From Serilophus lunatus (Eukaryota > Chordata > Aves > Passeriformes > Eurylaimidae): 64,000 nucleotides of DNA. Below the pieces are notes generated by a model that searched no databases, was not told the origin of the DNA, and saw only the letters and a list, made by a program, of their open reading frames with translations. Position 1 is the first letter of the stretch, and every line of letters begins with the position of its first letter. Below are positions 1-10,515 of this stretch, piece after piece. The stretch covers positions 3,257 to 67,256 of the forward strand of contig VXBA01001607.1 in assembly GCA_013399895.1 (NCBI GenBank), written 5' to 3'. The position numbers were made by a program, and so were the translations under genes.

Positions 1-239
1 CAGACATACTCCCTAGAAAATCAAGAGAAAGCACTTGCACTTCATTTCTATAAGACTACATGAAACAGGAGGAAAACTGTCCTTTTCACTCTTCACTCAT
101 TCCCTGCAATAACATATTCCACCTGTACTTTACACATGGAGATCTGACTAGGCTGAATCCCAAACAGACTGTAGTTTAAATCTATAAAAGACTTATGACA
201 GCAACACAAGATCAGTCAATGAAGAAATACCATCAGTAC
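1..239 (-). other. start of intron 5 of pseudo-YTHDC2
   Basis: Sequence following the exon 5 donor (gtactg from 239). Nothing else is recognised; the next exon would lie outside the window. Confidence 0.6.
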
Positions 240-406
240 CTGCTCTCCAGTCGGATCTCATAACAAATTGTGTGCCCAACCTTTTCTCTTCTTTCTGCTG
301 CCACTCTTTCAGCCACAGAAACAGCTGCCAAACATCTTGGCTGAGTGCAAAACACACGACAGGGAGTTTCATTTTTGTAACAGTCATCAAGAATAAACTG
401 AGGGAT
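240..406 (-). pseudogene. YTHDC2: pseudo-YTHDC2 exon 5 (helicase motif Ia)
   Basis: The open frame IPQFILDDCYKNETPCRVFC, then TQPRCLAAVSVAERVAAERR and IRLES, matches the human segment IPQFLLDDC...TQPRRLAAIAVAERVAAERRE...IRLES. The acceptor is ttctttacag and the donor AG|gtactg. The exon is 55 codons plus 2 nt, with no stop. Two unusual changes are Arg to Cys after TQPR in motif Ia and Gly to Cys in the normally TIGYQ segment, both consistent with relaxed constraint. Confidence 0.9.
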
Positions 407-1055
407 CTGTAAAGAAATGGTTCAAATCTACTTTTTAGTTTGAGAAGGTCACAGCTTTTTTACCATGGTTAAACAATTTAACTGCATCTCAACATTACAC
501 AGGTTGCAAAAGGACCCACAACAAGATTTATCAATGCAAATGTAGCAGAAGGAGCAGAAAGGTGGTAAAAATAGATTTCTAGGTATAATCTGTTGAGTTT
601 TTATTTAAAAAAAACAAACAAACCAAAAAAAACAAAAACCCATCATATGTTGAAGCCTCTTTCTCCAGTTCCAGAGAAATCTATAGAAAAAACGCCCTGT
701 AGATAATCTTTCAATTCAAAACAATAATACAATAATCTGCACACAATATGACTTGGTTTAGAACAAAAAGGGCTACAAAAAAATCTCAGGTACTTTCACT
801 TCAATATTCTACTATTTCAATGAAAATACAGTATCTTTCAGAAAATTCTGCTAAACAGTTTATTCTTCTAGAACGTGTCTGCTGGCTTAGTATTTAAAAA
901 GCAAGGAAAGTGAATTGAAATACAAGATTTCCAACCAAATTGGGAAACAAAAATTTTAAAACTCACACAAAGAAAACCCTCATTAAAATATTACAAAACT
1001 GGGATTAGTTTTGTATAAATACCAGTATCTTTATTATTTTATTAAAGAAACTTCC
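407..1055 (-). other. intron 4 of pseudo-YTHDC2
   Basis: AT-rich, with an A-rich CAAA-type patch near 605-640. No gene or repeat family is recognised. Because the donor next to exon 4 is GG, this intron could not be removed normally. Confidence 0.7.
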
Positions 1056-1251
1056 TTGAGTAGTTTCTCCTGATCCAGTCTCTACAGTAATCAAAAAAAA
1101 AAATTATTGTCCTTTACTACTTTGATAATTTCTTCCTGTTTTTCAAAAAAGGACTCCCTGAAGGAATCAAACTGTGATTCCTCTCTTTTCACTGGAACCT
1201 GGGGGACACCATCGTTGAGTCGTCCACTTGTCTTGTTCACTTCTTTGTTTA
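1056..1251 (-). pseudogene. YTHDC2: pseudo-YTHDC2 exon 4, frameshift, dead Walker A, lost donor
   Basis: The exon starts after ttttttcacag and reads NKTSGRLNDGVPQVPVKR and FEKQEEIIKVVKDNN, matching human NKTSGRL-type sequence and FEKQEEIVKIIKEN. It then runs into eleven T residues that shift the frame and give a TGA. Past the run, in another frame, the ATP-binding loop is recognisable as VETGSGETTQ, where the family has GETGSGKTTQ: the catalytic Lys is Glu (GAA, 1067-1065). The phase-0 donor expected after CAA is GG (1055-1054) instead of GT. The length, 196 nt, is out of register by one base (or minus two) with the following exon, as expected from the poly-T indel. Confidence 0.9.
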
Positions 1252-2869
1252 CTGTGAAAAAAGTGAAGAATTTACTTACACAGATACAAGAATGGAAGAA
1301 TGGAAGGCCACTAAACCCACATTTAGAAGTCCTATTCATAGCAATGGGAACTGTTACAGCGCTTGAAATAAATACTTTCCAAATTAGTTATTTTACTTTC
1401 ATAAATATTTTGAACAAAAGCAGACTAGCCCAGTGCATTGCTCAAAGTCAAAAAGGCTACAAAGAGCAAAAAGAGAATAAGAAACTAACCCGGAGAAAAG
1501 CAGCCTGGTGTATTCTCTTGGCCTTTGTACCTGCATCCACATTCACACCTGCAGAATTTGCCTAGAAATAGCCACTCCACAGTTAAGCCCTTAAGCCCTT
1601 CCAAGCATCTCTTCTGACAAAAAGGGAACATTACTGTGATGCATATGCCTTCTGTCACATCTTCCCTGGTCCTTCATGACCTCCTTTCAGTCAGTCTTAC
1701 ATAACCTAATGCTCTAGTCCAACATTTGTCTTCAACTACACCCGTGGAAGGCAGCACTGCTGCACCCAGAGCACAGTGGGATGGAGCATAAAGCAATGCA
1801 TAAGTAGACAAAGCACCTGTACATCTTCTGAGAAGGCTACTTCACATTCAGCACTGCAAATGCTATTCTGTAATTCCTTGATAATTATTTTCTAGAAGAA
1901 CGAAACGCTTGCTGTAAATGCTTGCTATCACATTTAATGTAAGAGATTCATATCGTACATTACAAGCTCTGTCTTACTGAGACAAACACAGACTAACAAA
2001 CCAGGAGAAACCAAAACATTGTTGGGAAGGAGAGAAAGAAATTTTACACTGTTCATTATTTTATGCCTTACATTCCTAAAGACTTGCATCTCAGTGCTTT
2101 TAGAATAGCTTTCCTCTGTTCATTAAAGAAACAATTGGAAAAAATAGGAAAGGAAGCACTTAAAGCATCATGAATCAGAAATATTCAATGAAACAAGGCA
2201 TGCTGGTACAACTGTCTTCTGTCCACTGCACCCAGCTCTACATACAGAAACAAAATATAACTCTTGCACTCATAACTGTTAAAAGTAATAATGTCGCTAA
2301 AAGTATTTTAAAAAAAACAAACAAACAATCCCAACTTTAGATCAGAAGTTTGTCTTCCACTGAACTCTTCCATATTCTAGAAATCAAGAAGTCTGGACAC
2401 TAGCCTCTTAGGGACCAAATCTATTTCATAAAATGAAGAAACAAAACATAAAACGTCTGTTTTATCAAGAGCATGAATTTCTATACACAGAACAGCCAAC
2501 CTCATTTTCTCATAAGGGTGTTATTACTTGGAGTCGTGGCAACACCCGACTCTTCAATCTCACCTCATGGAACTTGCATGAACCCCCATTTCAAAATCAC
2601 ACTTCCTAAAAGATTTGGCTGGAACCAGCTCCAAGACTCTACATTAACTCAGCACAAGGCAGACATGGCAGTGTGGGTGATAAGAGGGTTCCTCACATCG
2701 ACAATTATAAAAAGACTTTGTATTAATAATTAAAAGTCAAGAAAATGAATGTGTTTGCTTAGACGGAAGAGTTTCAGTCACAACAGGTGAGGAGACACAA
2801 CAGAAAGGGGATTGCTTTGTATTTGGGTTGTAGGGGTTTTTTTCAATAGTGTTGAAATACCAGATTCAC
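1252..2869 (-). other. intron 3 of pseudo-YTHDC2
   Basis: Non-coding, AT-rich sequence between exons 3 and 4. Short open stretches on either strand have no recognisable product. I see no interspersed repeat of known type. Confidence 0.7.
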
Positions 2870-3057
2870 CAGCACAGGCATTTCCTCACTCTGTCTTTGG
2901 CAGAAGTTCTGTTTGTTCTTTATTTGTGACAGGAAAGCTTTAAATTAAACTCCAAACAGTCTGTTTTGTACAGAGAGTCAAGTCACAAGTCATTACTCCA
3001 TGTGTTCGTTCTGATACATCCTTCTTCCTTACAGACAGGTATTGGTTTTCTCCTTTT
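2870..3057 (-). pseudogene. YTHDC2: pseudo-YTHDC2 exon 3, two premature stops
   Basis: The frame reads KGENQYLSVRKKD, then MTCDLT and SLI, matching human KGANRYLTVKKKD, MTCNLT and SLI. Where human continues SLIQRFPVTNKE, this copy has TAA at 2942-2940 (Gln codon CAA to TAA) followed by SFPVTNKE. Eighteen codons later TGA (2888-2886) stands where human has Arg (CGA to TGA). The 188-nt exon is 1 nt, 62 codons, then 1 nt. Its acceptor is cctcctag and its donor GTGAAT. Its end phase fits exon 4, so the gene was normal before the substitutions. Confidence 0.9.
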
Positions 3058-3429
3058 CTAGGAGGGGAAAAAAAGAGAAATATTTTAGAAATAAGTAACC
3101 TACTGTAGGCTTTAATCAAGGCACGAGGTTCTATGCAAAACCTTTGAAAAAAAAGAGAGCAGATCATGATGAGAAGTCTTTTTATGGACCCATAAAATCC
3201 ACAAGACAGTAGAGGCAGAAGCCATCTCAAACCAGCATGTCACAAGTTTATCTGAGTAGGCAGAAGGCAAAGCAAAAAACAATTTATTTTTATGTTGACT
3301 CAAAACTTTTTTCTCTGGTAGTACTCTGGCAACACTGTGGGATACGTTGGAAACACAGATCATGTTAACACTGGTCATGAAATTTCACAAATCTACACCC
3401 AAAAAAAAGAAATCTGGACTCCAACTTAC
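3058..3429 (-). other. intron 2 of pseudo-YTHDC2
   Basis: A short intron with a gtaagt donor and a pyrimidine-rich acceptor (tttttttcccctcctag). No further feature is seen. Confidence 0.75.
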
Positions 3430-3520
3430 ACTTTACTTTTAGACATCAGTCCAAGAGACCAACAGAGCCAGTGAACAAATGCTCTTTCAGTGCTAGTGAA
3501 ACTAGAAGGAAATTCCATCT
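3430..3520 (-). pseudogene. YTHDC2: pseudo-YTHDC2 exon 2 (R3H domain)
   Basis: The translation begins MEFPSSFTSTERAFVHWLC, very close to human MEFPSSLTSTERAFIHRLS, with the R-x3-H signature of the R3H single-stranded nucleic-acid-binding domain. The exon is 91 nt: 2 nt completing a Glu codon, 29 codons, then 2 nt. The acceptor is ttctag at its upstream (3526-3521) side and the donor is gtaagt from 3429. This exon has no stop and keeps both splice sites. Its last codon would now give Val where human has Gly. Confidence 0.9.
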
Positions 3521-3590
3521 CTAGAATTGTAATAATAAAAAAGATAACAATGCAACACACAGTTTGCTTGACCTGTTCTCTCAATGTTAC

Positions 3591-3914
3591 ACAATCATTA
3601 GGGTTGAAAGGGACCTCTGCAAATCTCCCAATCACACCCCCCCCACCAAGGTAAGGTCACCTGGACCAGGGCACAGGAACGTGTCCATGTGGGTTTGAAA
3701 TGCCTCCAGAGAACGAGAACCCACAAACTCCCTGGGCAGCCTGTGCAACTCCTAGGCCACCCTTGATGTAAAGAAGTTCTCCCTCATGTTGAGAGGGATC
3801 TCAGTGTGTTTTATTTTGTGGCCATTGTTCCTTTTCCTGGCACCGGGCAACATTGAGGGGTCTGGCATCATCCTCTCAGCTGCTGCCGCTGAGACATTTA
3901 TATGTACTAATGAG
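3591..3914 (-). mobile_element. CR1 LINE 3' fragment, antisense
   Basis: On the minus strand this is a 5'-truncated CR1 element ending in the usual avian 3' region. The plus strand shows ggttgaaagggacctctgc, then ccctgggcagcctgtgcaac and agaagttctccctcatgttg, all hallmarks of reverse-complemented CR1. It lies in intron 1 of pseudo-YTHDC2 and is interrupted at 3915 by LTR-like sequence. Confidence 0.85.
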
Positions 3915-4795
3915 TGTGGTGGTTTAAGACCACTATTTCACTAAGAGGGCACAACAACAATGATGGAAGACTCAACAGATATAACAGCAGGTAGTAGTTT
4001 ATTGTCTAGGGGCTCGACCAGAAAACAAACTTTATGGGAACCCCCAGACCTTACACAAAATACACCCGACAAAGTCACGTAAACAAACAAACAAACAAAA
4101 CCCAAACAAACAAAAAACAAACGAGCAAAAATAAAACAAAACAAAAATAACAAACTGCTCCTCAAGCCAGAGGGCTAGCCGAGAAGCAGAGGAAGGAATA
4201 TAAGCCGCCTCTCTCTCTCTCTCTCTCTCTCTCTGATGGTACATTCCCGGCCCTCAAAGTCCCTACAAAATACAAAATGGTGAAAAGCACTCCCCTCCCA
4301 GGGACACCCACAGGAAAACTAGCAGTTGTGATTAGGCTGGCTGGGCTCCTGGGTCGATTGAAGTGGGTGGAGTCAAGCCATGTGGTCTGGAAACCGTGAG
4401 AAGAGGGGCTGTGCTGCTCCCAGCTGAGGAAGCTGAAGAGAGCGAGGACTTCCATGTTTGGGCTTTTTATGTCCTCGAAGTCGTAGGCGAGTTGATGTCT
4501 TTTATCCCGGCCCAGCCATGTTCTGGTTGGCTGGTGGCATTGAGCTTGGCCTTCTTTCGGGATCTTGCACACAGAGCAAAATGGTGGCTCCCGCCAAAAC
4601 ACCATGCGCTCAGGGCCTGGAGGCCAGCAGCCGCCTCCAGCTGCTGGCCACGGGGCACCCACTGTCTGCAGAAACCCCCAAGAGGGGGTCCTCGGGGCCA
4701 ACGGGACCGCAGGATCTGCCTGCCGCAGCCAGGACCCACATGGATCCCAGCCAGGGCACCTCTGGCAAGGAATGACCGATGGGCTGTCTGTGCCA
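3915..4795 (-). mobile_element. probable LTR (endogenous retrovirus-type) insertion
   Basis: The block separates two pieces of CR1 and starts with tgtggtggtttaag. Read on the minus strand it ends ...ccacca-CA, the usual LTR terminus, and has CAATAAA at 4004-3998 about 85 nt before that end, as in an LTR R/U5. A TATA-like gataaaaga lies near 4505 on the minus strand. It contains a (CT)13 run and CAAA-rich filler. No gag, pol or env is visible, so it would be a solitary LTR. The other boundary is uncertain (CA at 4794-4795 is one option) and no clean 4-6 bp target duplication was found. Confidence 0.45.
4209..4234. repeat. (CT)13 microsatellite
   Basis: Thirteen perfect CT units inside the LTR-like block. 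Confidence 0.95.
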
Positions 4796-4803
4796 TGGAG
4801 TAA

Positions 4804-5040
4804 GACATTTACATGCTTTAATGAGATCCCCTCTCAGTGTTCTCCACACTAACCAGGCTCACACCCCACATCTCTCCTCACAGAGATGCTCCAGACTCCT
4901 CCTCATCTTTGCAGCCTCTGCCGGACCCTCTCCAGGAGCTCCTGGTCTCTCCGGGGCTGAGGAGCCCAGACCCGCACACAGCACTCCCAGGGTCCATTCC
5001 AGGAGCAGGATCCCCTCCCTCCACCGCTGCCGACGCTCCT
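4804..5040 (-). mobile_element. CR1 LINE fragment, antisense, abutting pseudo-YTHDC2 exon 1
   Basis: The plus strand reads aatgagatcccctctcag, then tctccaggagctcctggtct and caggatcccctccctcc, matching the region of CR1 upstream of the part found at 3591-3914. It continues that element after the LTR-like block. The first 22 bases (4804-4825) repeat the last 22 of the other fragment (3893-3914) with three differences. GC content is high and divergence considerable toward 5040, so that boundary is approximate. Confidence 0.65.
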
Positions 5041-5041
5041 C

Positions 5042-5211
5042 CCGCAGCACCACAGTGTCTCCAGGGCGAGCTGCACCGCCACCTCCACCTCCTCGTCCAC
5101 ACCGCCAGCCCTCGGCCCCTCGCCCCGGCACCACACCGCTGATGCAGTGGCGCCTGAGGCCCCCGCAGCCCCTCAGGGCTGGCACCACAGGACCCTCTTG
5201 TGTCGCGACAT
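5042..5211 (-). pseudogene. YTHDC2: pseudo-YTHDC2 exon 1 (5' coding exon, broken)
   Basis: The ATG at 5211-5209 starts MSR, as in human YTHDC2. In the same frame, 37 codons later, comes VDEEVEVAVQLALE (5100-5059), aligning with human IDEEVKIAVNIALE, where about 40 residues precede it. The intervening sequence is GC-rich, like the Gly/Pro-rich family N-terminus. An in-frame TGA at 5175-5173 (codon 13) truncates the reading frame. The 3' end is unclear: no good phase-1 donor is visible, and antisense CR1 sequence begins at about 5040, so the exon end may have been lost to that insertion. The surrounding GC-rich, CpG-containing sequence (about 5.04-5.33 kb) is probably what remains of the CpG-island promoter. 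Confidence 0.7.
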
Positions 5212-8200
5212 GGCGCAGACACCGCCCAGGTCTCCGACACGGGAGGGGCGGGCGGCTCTGCCTCGGCCTGAGGGGGCACACTGCAGGTGGGGCGTGCCTG
5301 GGATCAACTGTGGCTGGGATCGCCTGATACACGGAAGGAAACTGGGGCTTTTCCTGCTTTATCCCTCTGGGCTGTTGGAGGGAATGGTCAGACTGAAATG
5401 TGGCGCTTTGTGCCTGTCTGGTCTTACCTGATGTGATGGGATTTATTTGAATTATTATTAAACGGACGTGTAGCAAAGTTCATCTGAGCCCTCAGCCAGT
5501 ATTACTTGCTCTTGGTTTTGTAAAATCCAAGCAATTTTTCCACCTGGCAATCCCCAAGGAAAGGTGTTTGGCCATTTATCGTCCTGCAGGGACTGTGAAT
5601 GTCTTGGGTGTTTTTTACATCAGTAAAGAACCCTTTGGCCAAAAACCCCTTGGATCACTATTTCCTGTTGTCCTTTGATTCCGTTCTGAGGACATGAGGA
5701 AGAAAAATAACCCAAACACCTTGTCTGTGACACAGGATTCACTACTGAAGCTGCTGCTTCGGAAACATTCAGTCAGAAGAATACTTGAAGAAGAACGAAC
5801 TACTCACTTGTGAACTAACGTAGAGAATTAAATAAATAGAAAATAGACACACCATGTCTGATGTAGGTGGCTGAAAAATATTTCTTAAGAGACCTCTATG
5901 AAAGCTGTGAACACAGCTCACTTCGGCATAATTTTGCACTGAGTAGTGGCTCTGGAGCTGAAGGATTGTTCTATTCTAAGGTTAATTTTAAATTCTGTTT
6001 TTTAATCTAGGTACCTGACTATACATCTTCACCAAAGTACTTAATGCTAGTTCCTTCTGGTTTTTTTCTGTGGCATTCAATACTGTCACTTCAGAGCACA
6101 TCACATTTATTATGAAAACTTAAACACTTTAGCAGGACAAGATAAGGATTCTTCTTATCTTCCTCCGTATCAACAGTAATAAATGAGAGCTCATAACTCA
6201 TGTGAAAGAGTCACATCAGAGATCTTTAATTATGAACTCAGATCTGTTATTTGTTTTTGTCTCTTAACATTGTCATCCCTTCCTACAGAAACAAAACAAT
6301 GTGATTCTGAAAAATGATTCCTCAGGCCCAATTCTGACTTCAGTTTGCAACCTTATGTGTACAGCAGCACACAGAGATAACAACTAACTATTAGGTTTGG
6401 TCTCATCAATAGGCTGAGAGTGTGATGAAGACTGAATGCATCCTGCATAACAAATTTCTTAATATACACATTGTTTCTTTCACTGTTTTCTTGAGTCCCT
6501 GATGCTATTAAGGGTGAAAAAGCAGGAAAGTGTGGTCACCCAAATAAAAACACATGACTGCAGACAGTGAGGATACACACAGAAGGAAGGAATCATTTTA
6601 ATATACATACTCCTGATGGAAAAAGAAAGACAAATGAAGTGCGGGCACTATTTGGCCACTATTTTGGAAGCTGTCTGGCTGATTTCGATTTTCACTTTAA
6701 ATGCACCTAAAACCCCTCTCAAACAATCAATCATTCTTCTTAAACTGCTGATACAAAAAAGAAGCATTCAGCCAGATTTTCACCCAATCTAGCATTCTAG
6801 CTCCAGCTCAGGTCCATCTTAGATGTGGGAGTACAACAGGGACATACAACTGATCATTCCAGAAAACATAGGTACAAACCACTCTGTGTCTCTGTTCTTT
6901 AGACATGGAAGTTTATATAGATTCGTTATATATATTCTGTTAATTGAAATAACTAGCTGTGGATTTTCTTACTAGAATTAGTAGCTTGTAAGTCTTAAAA
7001 AAATCGTTTTTCATGATTGGCTTCAGAAACACCTTCTGGCTATTATTCAAAACAAATAACTCCTGGTGTAAGAATTATTTCCTTCTATCACCACATGTCC
7101 AAATCCCCATGTATTTTTTTATGAGAAGTATTAGGAGGTATCAGAGTGTTATGCAAAAATACATCTGCATGTTTCAAATACAATTATGCATTCTTATTTT
7201 ACCTCCCCAGAGGCATTTTATTATCCAGATGGTTTTGCTGACTTCTTTTTACTCCGCAGAATATTTTCCTTCCTGCAAATACTCTAGAATTTCACAAAAG
7301 ATGCCATTATTAGGAGAAAAATAAGTGCAAAGTTAGTTTATGAAACAACATATATGTACTAGCCATGTTGGATTGTGTCAGATTTGTCTGCAAAATAGTC
7401 TTTTAGGGGGATTTTTTGTTGGGGTTTTTTGTGGTTTTTTAAGATTTTAAGTGTTGTAAGACTTGCTATCTCTTGAAACAAGGCAAGGATCACTGATGAA
7501 CGAATATTATTCTTCAAGATTAAATTAATGAAAGAGGACAAGATTTACTTCTTTTTCCTGTTGATTTTGAAAAAAATGCTGCAATATGTTTTTATTTTAG
7601 ACATCACAGTAAATTTGTTACAGGATAGCTATGGTTATTAATGATCTCATCAAATAAGTTGTGTACTTACACATATTTAGGGAAGTCTGGCTAATGTGAA
7701 ACCATAAGGGGAGATATTTGTTTTACTGCAGTAAAAATGTATATCTCTTGCTTTACTGCACACAACTGTATACCCTGATAGTTCCCCAGAATTTTTGCTG
7801 CTGATATAGGCTCCATGTGGATGACTGCCTCCTCCCCATTTATGTTACCTCTCATATCATCTATTGACTTAATTTCTTGTTCATCTGTTTCTTCCACTTT
7901 CCTTATTCTTTTCAATTTATTTTTGAGACATGAAAAAGCCTCTTGACCACTTTAACTGATGATATACAGTGTGTAGATAAATACTTAACATGTGTGCTTC
8001 TATTTGTTTACTCTATGCCCTTTCTTAAATAAGTTTGACCCTTTTGAACATTTTAAACCAAAAATGAAGGAAGGGGTAAAAGTCTCAGATACCGAATTCC
8101 TTAAAGTTTAATGAAAACAGGCAGCAGAGTAGAAGATCCTACAGAAATCCTATTCCTATTCAACTGAATAGAAGGGCGGCAGTATGAGCTCATGGTCACT

Positions 8201-10394
8201 ATAATGTAAAGGAAATGCTTAAAAATTGCATTTAGAATAAATTTTAATTGAAGTTTGTATCATATTAACTCTACAAAATCCAACTACACATACACCTGTT
8301 CGGAATTCATGGATTAAACTCTTTATTCATTGCCAGTCTTTTAAAAGTGACATGTGTTTTTTTTTCCCTGCCCTCATTCAATGCCAAAACATGTCCTTAC
8401 ACAGGGTTTCAAGGGTAGTAAGATGCCTCAGAGAGAGGGTAAATTGTCTGTATAGACACCTCACTTATTTTAGTGAGTGTTTATACATTACCTTGAATAA
8501 CATCCCCATAACACCTGTAATTTAAAATTGCCTTCAATTCAGAATAAATCCTGCATGTTTAATAATTTACCACATAAATCTACCATAGCAGCAGCAAAAG
8601 GTGAAAAATATTACACATTACTTTCTTCTTTAATAACCTGGGGAACTCTGAAACTCCATAAATACTGATGTTGAAAGTTATACAGATCCCCAGTTTATTC
8701 TGTCATAGTAGAACAACCTCTCCCAGGTCCTTCCCCACTTGGACCTTTGGTTTTTGAACATCCAGGGGAAAACTACAACCCTTCAGTGGAGCCCAAGCAC
8801 GCAGATAGGTCAGCAATGTATCCAGAATGAGGGCTGGGAAGGGCATGATTCCCAACAGGGTCAAATATGCCCCAGTTCTTCTCATAACTGTCTCCACTAC
8901 TCCTCACTCCTAAATAAGAAGCTGTAGTTTCTGGGGTGAGCAAATTACAGAGGACAGGAGGAAGATTGGAATGATCCTACAGTAACAGATCTTAGTCTAG
9001 AACATGTTATAAAAGCACCATAGAAACTGCAGGGATCTCATGTCTTACAAGGTTGAGGGGGAGACGAGGCAGGAAGATTTCATACTTGCAAATCATGCAT
9101 GTGATTGTGTCTCTGCTGAAACTGTTACTGAGTGGACCTGGTGTGCTCCCTAGAGAGATTTGTTGATCCAGAATGAGATTTCCTGTTAGAATACTGTTTC
9201 ACTGAAATTCTTTGACCAAAATGACACCCATGTTACATAAATATTCTGGAGCATAGAACACATTTAACTATCACAGCCATCAGTAGTCTGCAGAAAAAAA
9301 ACAGATTACCAAGGTTACCTCATAGTCACAGTCTACACTAAGGCCATTTACAAGTGTCCCCACCTTCTTCAATCAAAGTAGTATTTTGTTAACAGAGATA
9401 CAGCTTCAAAGAATATGCTTACATTAAAAAAAAAAAAAAAAACAAACCAGCAGAAATATACAATATTTTGGGTTATATGTTTAAATAAGAAACACAGGAA
9501 ATAGGTTTCTAACTTTCTGTCATGTATGCAGATCCCAATTGTGGACACATGGAAGATCCAGGACTGGCAAATTGAATGCATTAGGAGAGCAGTTTTTCAA
9601 CATTTTTTGAGAGTGATAAGCCTGTTCTCATTCATATTCATAATCCTCAAGAAAAGGTACAATTTTTAAAACAGAACAGTTTTACAGGGTGGTTGAGTAT
9701 TTATAAAGGTGAAGAATGAAGAAGAAGCTTCTCAAAAGTAATATCCTATCTAAATGAAAATATTTTCAGTCTCAGATAAAATACCTCCATTTTACAGATA
9801 ACCTTTTGGAGGAGGAGGGGGAAAAAATCACAAAGAATTTTAAAAAATCACTAAAGAAGTTATTTTCTTTGGAATACACTGTTTTAAGCATTTGCAACCA
9901 GTTTTATGTGATAAGAATTCCACAGTAAAGGCTGCACAAGACTCATGTTTCTAGCTGGAGTTTGAAGTCATGGGTCTGTGATGTGAGATGGAGCTAAAGG
10001 AAGTAATGTAAGAAGGGTAATACCGTGACTCCAAACATCAGAATTTCAATAAGAATATAACTAGCAAATTCCTACCTAAACCATAACCCTGTTGGTAACA
10101 GATGTACTTTGCTGTACATGATGATGTTTTAAATAATGTTAATTTAAGTTCATGTTATATGTCTACTGCATTCTATTTCATTTGTTTTGTTACGGTGAAG
10201 ATCAAAAACAAAGATGGTCTTTATCTGAGTCTTACTGAAATAAATTATAATCTCTCCTTTGATATTACCAGGCACTGCTTTTGATCCTTGTGAAGTTAAA
10301 ATCTTTATTCTGAATACCTGAGCAATGGCAGTAATTAGAATACCTGACTCTTTGATCTATCTTACAGCAAGCTGATGAGGTGGTGTTCAGTCAG
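5212..10394. other. intergenic, no gene recognised
   Basis: Between the pseudo-YTHDC2 start and the first downstream CR1 piece. The first 120 bases are GC-rich and probably belong to the old YTHDC2 promoter. The rest is AT-rich, with many short chance reading frames and no recognisable repeat family, RNA gene or exon. Confidence 0.6.
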
Positions 10395-10451
10395 AGGTAG
10401 GACTGAATGACTTTGGAGGTCTTTCCCAACTTAATGATGTATGATTCTATG
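10395..10451 (+). mobile_element. CR1 3' end remnant
   Basis: The sequence ggactgaatgactttggagg, then tctttcccaac and tgattctatg is the conserved CR1 3' tail with its terminal octamer-type ending. Only the last 60 or so bases remain. Confidence 0.75.
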
Positions 10452-10515
10452 AAAAAAACCCCGTACCTGTAAAATAAGTGTGCAAAATTTTCACAGAAAG
10501 TAAAGTTTCCACCAA

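Larger units (their letters stand above)
240..5211 (-). pseudogene. YTHDC2: YTHDC2 5' part, intron-containing pseudogene (exons 1-5)
   Basis: Five exon-sized blocks on the minus strand match, in order, the N-terminal part of vertebrate YTHDC2: the MSR start and acidic DEEV stretch, the R3H domain (RAFVH core), the linker, the Walker A region, and helicase motif Ia (TQPR). The family protein is a DEAH-type 3'-5' RNA helicase with R3H, ankyrin and YTH domains; in mouse it acts with MEIOC in the switch from mitosis to meiosis. Exons 2-5 all keep AG acceptors, and donors after exons 2, 3 and 5 are GT, so this is not a processed copy. It cannot encode the protein: stops in exons 1 and 3, a frameshift and a lost Walker lysine in exon 4, and a GG donor after exon 4. 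Its position, divergent from MCC, matches human 5q22. It could be a unitary pseudogene, a partial duplicate, or a degenerating W-linked copy. Later exons would lie beyond position 1. Confidence 0.9.

Noticed and set aside
1107..1565. 152-codon open frame on the plus strand
   Set aside because: It overlaps, in antisense, exon 4 of pseudo-YTHDC2 and its flanking intron. The real coding signal is on the minus strand.
4162..4808. Several overlapping open frames of 80-180 codons on both strands
   Set aside because: They lie in the GC-rich LTR-like block and include CT-repeat translations. Their sequence has no recognisable domain.
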